Below, piece after piece: positions 6,091 to 8,878 of a DNA stretch of 8,878 nucleotides (within the stretch, counting starts at the first letter, position 1; each line of letters begins with the position of its first letter). Both the position numbers and the translations under genes were made by a program. Under the pieces are notes generated by a model, which searched no databases, was not told where the DNA came from, and saw nothing but the letters and a program-made list of their open reading frames with translations. This DNA comes from Roseiarcus sp036502965 (GTDB lineage: Bacteria > Pseudomonadota > Alphaproteobacteria > Rhizobiales > Beijerinckiaceae), in contig DASXXT010000405.1 of NCBI GenBank assembly GCA_036502965.1, positions 1 to 8,878 on the forward strand, given 5' to 3'.

Positions 6091-6931
6091 GGACACCCAC
6101 GGCTCTCATTTCCCGCAAGGTCGAGCTATAGGCTTCCGCCACCCAGCCGCGCATCTGACTAGGGTCCGGCGGAAATTCGAGCTCGACCGACGCCGCCCCC
6201 GCAAAACCTGCGTCTCGAATGGCGGAAAGGTACTCCCCGAATGGAGTATTGCCTCGCCCGGGAGGCAGGTCGCCATGATTGACGCCGTCGCAATCGGAGA
6301 TGTGAACTTGAGATATCCTTCCGTTGAGCCGAGTTAGCGCAGCAGGCGGAATTCGCATGAGCCAGAAATGCGAGACGTCCACCGTGGCCTTAACGTTCTC
6401 TAGGCCGACGTCGTCCAAGAAGCGCTCCATGTCGTCCAGCGTTTGGATGAAGGCAAACTCGAACGGAAGTAGTTCGATCGCAAGCTCCAGCCGCCGTTCT
6501 GCAGCATGTCGTCCGACCTGCTGCGTGCCGTCGACCGCGAGCTTCCACTCGCTCTCCGCCGGTAGCAGGCGGTGCTGGAACATGTACTCTCCCGGAACGA
6601 AGCAGAGATTTATGGCGGACGGAAACTCGGACGCCAAGTCGAGAACGTTCTTTGCGCGTTCGATATGATAGGAACGGACGGCCGGATTGAAATCGCTGAG
6701 ACCGAGGCAGGTGCACACGAGCGAGATGATCGGCAACTCGACGCCGCGCACGTCAGCGACGTAGTTGCGGCGTTCGGCCGGAGTCATTCGGCCCGGGTCA
6801 AAACCGATGAAGAGATCGAGGCTATCGAAACCGATTTTCTTCGCTTCTTGTCTTCCGGGCGTCCCCTCGTATTGCGAGCCAAACCAAGCGGAATCGATCA
6901 AGCCGAGCTTCCACTCAGGATAAGCCGTCAT
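6086..6931 (-). CDS. Sugar phosphate isomerase/epimerase-like TIM-barrel protein
   Basis: A 281-residue protein with the layout of the xylose-isomerase-like TIM barrel (AP endonuclease 2 family). It opens YPEWKLGLIDSAWFG; candidate metal ligands are spread as in the family: Glu153 (AIELLP), Asp185 in TVDVSHFW, His210 in QVHISDCDG, and Glu252 in SVELEFPP, with PPGRGNTPF at 223-231 in the usual glycine-rich loop. Such proteins isomerise or epimerise sugars, inosose-type cyclitols or hydroxypyruvate; the substrate is unknown here. ATG 6931 has a strong GGGAGGA ribosome binding site five bases upstream, so the longer frame to 7369 is rejected. Codons are less GC-biased than in ychF (AGA, GGA, CCT, AAA and CAA occur often), which hints at a different history. 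It is 100 bases upstream of ychF and divergent from yggS. Confidence 0.85.
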   Translation of the reverse strand: MTAYPEWKLGLIDSAWFGSQYEGTPGRQEAKKIGFDSLDLFIGFDPGRMTPAERRNYVADVRGVELPIISLVCTCLGLSDFNPAVRSYHIERAKNVLDLASEFPSAINLCFVPGEYMFQHRLLPAESEWKLAVDGTQQVGRHAAERRLELAIELLPFEFAFIQTLDDMERFLDDVGLENVKATVDVSHFWLMRIPPAALTRLNGRISQVHISDCDGVNHGDLPPGRGNTPFGEYLSAIRDAGFAGAASVELEFPPDPSQMRGWVAEAYSSTLREMRAVGVR

Positions 6932-6936
6932 TGGTT

Positions 6937-6943
6937 TCCTCCC
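6937..6943 (-). promoter_or_regulatory. Strong ribosome binding site of the isomerase gene
   Basis: The minus strand reads CCAGGGAGGAAACCA directly before ATG 6931-6929. The purine-rich GGGAGGA core is the best Shine-Dalgarno match in the window and decides this start over any upstream one. Confidence 0.75.
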
Positions 6944-6951
6944 TGGACAAA

Positions 6952-6981
6952 ACGATAGCTGACGATCATTTTGCCTTGCAA
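6952..6981 (-). promoter_or_regulatory. Weak promoter candidate for the isomerase gene
   Basis: On the minus strand TTGCAA (6981-6976) and TATCGT (6957-6952) are 18 bases apart, placing the -10 element about 20 bases before the start codon, so the leader would be short. Four of six consensus positions match in each box. The divergent arrangement with yggS makes a promoter in this interval likely, but these boxes are not secure. Confidence 0.25.
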
Positions 6982-7121
6982 GGGCTCGCGAGGCCTTTTT
7001 GCAGGGCGCCTTTGTCAGCTGCCTAAGCTCGCGTCGTCCGACGGCCCGCGAGGTTACGGCGGGCGCGTGGGCTGTCGCGGCGAAATTGGCGCCCGCCACG
7101 GAGCAGGCTTTGTCGGACGCG

Positions 7122-7823
7122 TTGAATGCAGTCAACTCGGAGGCCGCCACCCGTCTCATTGCGCTGCGCGAACAAATTGCGCGGCGGGCGCGCGATTGCG
7201 ATCGGACGCCGGAATCAGTCAAGCTCGTCGCCGTCTCCAAGACATTCTCGGCCGACGAGGTCTGGCCGACAATAGCAATCGCCGGCCAGACCCGCTTCGG
7301 TGAGAACCGCGTGCAGGAGGCGATACCCAAATGGCGGGACCTGCGGGCGCGGGCCAGCGCACTTGGCAAGGCGATCGAGCTTCATCTGATCGGGCCCTTG
7401 CAAAGCAACAAGGCGCGTGAGGCGGTCGAGGCGTTCGACGTGATCGAGACGGTCGACCGGGAAAGGATCGCCGCAGCGCTCGCGCGCGAAATCGACCGGG
7501 TCGGCAAACGCCCGCGCCTGTTTGTCGAGGTCAACACCGGAGGCGAACCGCAGAAGGCGGGCGTCCTTCCCGAGGACGCCGACGCCTTTATCGCGCTCTG
7601 CCGCCAGACTTATGGATTGACGATTGAGGGCCTGATGGCCATTCCCCCGGCGAACGAGCTGGTCTCGCCGCATTTTGCCCTGCTCCGCGTCATCGCGGAA
7701 CGCAATGGACTGAGCGAGCGTTCTATGGGCATGAGCGGCGACTGGCCGCTTGCGGTGCAGCTCGGCGCGACATATGTCCGCGTCGGTTCGGCGATTTTCG
7801 GTGCGCGCGATTCATCTCGTTGA
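7122..7823 (+). CDS. yggS: YggS/PLPBP family pyridoxal-phosphate homeostasis protein
   Basis: A 233-residue protein if TTG 7122 is the start, which matches the family length of about 220-235. The PLP-binding Lys is Lys40 in LVAVSKTF. Other family motifs follow in order: FGENRVQE at 59-66, HLIGPLQSNKAR at 88-99, FVEVNTGGEPQKAGV at 134-148, EGLMAIPP at 169-176, SMGMSGDWPLAVQLGATYVR at 201-220 and GSAIFGAR near the end. The protein is a single TIM barrel that holds PLP without known enzymatic activity and keeps vitamin B6 and amino-acid pools balanced. No ATG or GTG lies in frame before residue 56, and the frame stays open to 6999. TTG 7122 gives the typical short lead into the first helix (ATRLIALREQIARRA), with GGA about eight bases before it. 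It may head a unit with the membrane protein 86 bases downstream. Confidence 0.92.
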   Translation: MNAVNSEAATRLIALREQIARRARDCDRTPESVKLVAVSKTFSADEVWPTIAIAGQTRFGENRVQEAIPKWRDLRARASALGKAIELHLIGPLQSNKAREAVEAFDVIETVDRERIAAALAREIDRVGKRPRLFVEVNTGGEPQKAGVLPEDADAFIALCRQTYGLTIEGLMAIPPANELVSPHFALLRVIAERNGLSERSMGMSGDWPLAVQLGATYVRVGSAIFGARDSSR

Positions 7824-7909
7824 AACGCGAATCGGCCCACTTTGCTTAGCTCCAGCCTGCACCGCAGACCTGTTGAGATTTCGACAGAAATGTGGGCATT
7901 GACGGCCTG

Positions 7910-8515
7910 ATGTCGATCCTGACCTTTATTCTGAGCCTGATTTTGCTGAGCGCCGCCGCTGCGAGCGGGTATGCGAGCGTCGACCTTTTGCCAACCGGCG
8001 CCGGCGTTTTGTATGCGCTGGCGGGAGCGGTCGCCGCTTGCGCGGCGGTGGTGACGTTCGCGCTCGCGGTTCTGATCCGGCGGATCGACGCGCTCACGAA
8101 GCTCGTGCGGCAATCCGCTAGGCCTTCGGCCCTTCCGCTAGCCTTCGAGGCGACGCCCGCGACCGAGACCGCGCCGGCCGGAGAGGTTTCCGCCGCGCCG
8201 TCGGCGATTGAAGCGGGAGCGCGGGAGAGCGTGGAGGAAGCGCCCGCGGGCGAGCACGAGAGTCCGATCAACATCAATCGCACCGGCCACCTGCCTTCAC
8301 TCGAGACGATCGAAACTGTCCTCGAGACGCCAGAAGAGCCGCAGGGGCCGCCGAGCCTGATCGGCAGCTATTCGTCGGCCGGGGCCAATTACAAGATCTT
8401 CTCTGACGGCTCGATCGAGGCCGAAACCAGCGAAGGAACGTTCAACTTCGCCTCCATGAACGACTTCAAGCGCCATCTCATCGAGACCAAGGGCAACCGC
8501 CAAGTCGGCGCCTGA
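7910..8515 (+). CDS. Two-helix inner-membrane protein of unknown function with conserved-looking C-terminal module
   Basis: A 201-residue protein from ATG 7910; GTG 7892 would add six residues (MGIDGL) and cannot be excluded, as neither start has a convincing ribosome binding site. Two hydrophobic helices lie at about 2-22 and 31-56, followed by IRRIDALTKLV, an acidic and Ala/Pro/Glu-rich linker at about 73-145, and a compact C-terminal stretch at about 152-190: GSYSSAGANYKIFSDGSIEA then TFNFASMNDFKRHL. This G-Y-S-x-G-x-Y-x-x-x-x-DGSIEAET pattern recurs, as far as I recall, in alphaproteobacterial membrane proteins without assigned role. The topology suggests both termini in the cytoplasm. 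It lies 86 bases after yggS on the same strand, so cotranscription is possible. Confidence 0.75.
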   Translation: MSILTFILSLILLSAAAASGYASVDLLPTGAGVLYALAGAVAACAAVVTFALAVLIRRIDALTKLVRQSARPSALPLAFEATPATETAPAGEVSAAPSAIEAGARESVEEAPAGEHESPININRTGHLPSLETIETVLETPEEPQGPPSLIGSYSSAGANYKIFSDGSIEAETSEGTFNFASMNDFKRHLIETKGNRQVGA

Positions 8516-8659
8516 TCGACGGCGGCGCGGCTTTGCGGCTGTCGTTTAGAGCGCGGTTTCGCTCCTTCTCGGCGGCGGGCCGCGCGACATCGGTAGGGTT
8601 GCTCCGTTTGGGTTTGCTTAGCCCGCGGCCGTTTTGCTGCGAGCCCCCGCTGATGAGCC

Positions 8660-8719
8660 TTGGATTTCCTTGGATTTCCTTGGATTTCTCTCGTCCCAAT
8701 CGGGACTTTTCAATGGGTT
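8660..8719 (+). repeat. Dispersed repeat, copy B (inverted relative to 1203-1261)
   Basis: The core holds three consecutive 10-base units, TTGGATTTCC, TTGGATTTCC and TTGGATTTCT, then CTCGTCCCAATCGGGAC with a perfect five-pair inverted repeat (GTCCC-AATC-GGGAC), then TTTTCAATGGGTT. It matches the minus strand of 1261-1203 at 54 of 60 aligned positions. A weaker continuation (GAGGAAAATCTTTTTCTCGCGC) extends to about 8780. The copy ends 137 bases before the next gene start and points toward it. Confidence 0.75.
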
Positions 8720-8843
8720 ACGCAGCCTGGAGCGAGGAAAATCTTTTTCTCGCGCTTTTCCCGCGGCGTTCGGAGCGCGGGAACGGGAGCCCGTCGTGTT
8801 GGCATGCGAAGGGCAGGATTTGGTTCAGTGTGGGATCGGGATT

Positions 8844-8848
8844 GAGGA
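8844..8848 (+). promoter_or_regulatory. Ribosome binding site of the gene at the right edge
   Basis: GAGGA at 8844-8848 sits eight bases before ATG 8857, which is ideal spacing and supports a true start there. Confidence 0.45.
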
Positions 8849-8856
8849 CCGATTCG

Positions 8857-8878
8857 ATGAAGGCTGAGGACTTTTCGG
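8857..8878 (+). CDS. Start of a new gene, cut off by the window edge
   Basis: ATG 8857 opens a frame reading MKAEDFS to the last base. The GAGGA site upstream and the position after a long gene-free leader make a true gene start plausible. Seven residues are too few to assign a family. Confidence 0.4.

Larger units (their letters stand above)
8516..8856. other. Gene-free stretch carrying repeat copy B and a leader for the next gene
   Basis: No gene is supported in these 341 bases. A five-pair hairpin GAGCG-CGGTTT-CGCTC at 8549-8564 follows the membrane-protein gene at a distance of 33 bases but lacks a T-tract. The repeat copy described at 8660-8719 and its weaker continuation to about 8780 occupy the middle. 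The right end carries the ribosome binding site of the gene starting at 8857. Confidence 0.6.

Noticed and set aside
5986..6096. 37-codon N-terminal extension of YchF
   Set aside because: YchF proteins begin at the MGFKCGIVG segment; the extension has no family similarity.
6932..7369. N-terminal extension of the isomerase frame
   Set aside because: It runs antisense to yggS, and the strong GGGAGGA site fixes the start at 6931.
7610..8283. Minus-strand frames opposite the yggS end and membrane-protein gene
   Set aside because: They overlap two plus-strand genes with clear protein features and lack their own motifs or start signals.
8660..8690. CRISPR-like array
   Set aside because: The 10-base units are directly adjacent without spacers and are far too short for CRISPR repeats.
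8634..8867. 77-codon plus-strand frame over repeat copy B
   Set aside because: The related frame over copy A (971-1261 minus) resembles it only because the nucleotide repeat is shared; the one-base gap between copies shifts the frame, so no protein is conserved.

Overview
The window looks like an ordinary chromosomal stretch from a GC-rich alphaproteobacterium. Codons strongly prefer G or C in third position, and the gene set (ychF followed by two MaoC-type dehydratases, a DUF937 protein, a YggS/PLPBP protein) fits Hyphomicrobiales. I suspect a relative of Methylocystis/Methylosinus or Beijerinckiaceae, but the sequence alone does not prove the genus. No rRNA, tRNA, CRISPR array, transposase or phage gene was found.

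Layout, left to right. (1) 1-654, plus: the C-terminal 217 residues of a CpdB-like 2',3'-cyclic-nucleotide phosphodiesterase/3'-nucleotidase. (2) 687-942, minus: a small gene (about 84 residues) that reads through only if one base is removed from a four-base homopolymer at 876-879; it is absent from a plain ORF search. (3) 943-1635: a long gene-poor stretch with one copy of a dispersed repeat (core 1203-1261), an isolated promoter-like pair, two operator-like direct repeats and a strong hairpin. (4) 1636-3806, minus: a two-gene unit of a DUF937 membrane-anchored protein followed by a DUF900 alpha/beta-hydrolase lipoprotein. (5) 3949-5985, minus: ychF followed by two MaoC-fold genes, spaced 6 and 9 bases apart, clearly one operon. 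(6) 6086-6931, minus: a xylose-isomerase-like TIM-barrel protein with a strong ribosome binding site. (7) 7122-7823, plus: yggS, the PLP homeostasis protein, divergent from the isomerase. (8) 7910-8515, plus: a two-helix membrane protein with a C-terminal soluble module. (9) 8516-8856: a gene-free stretch with the second, inverted copy of the dispersed repeat (core 8660-8719), followed by the first codons of a new plus-strand gene at 8857.

Functionally the window is mostly housekeeping: nucleotide salvage (cpdB), ribosome-associated ATPase (ychF), PLP homeostasis (yggS), acyl-chain hydration (MaoC pair) and envelope proteins of unknown role. I see no convincing new defence or metabolic system. 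The points most worth a second look are the 90 percent identical inverted repeat pair (1203-1261 and 8660-8719), each copy lying upstream of and co-oriented with a gene start; the frameshifted small gene at 687-942; and the MaoC pair in which one member keeps the catalytic Asp/His and the other has Ala in place of His.
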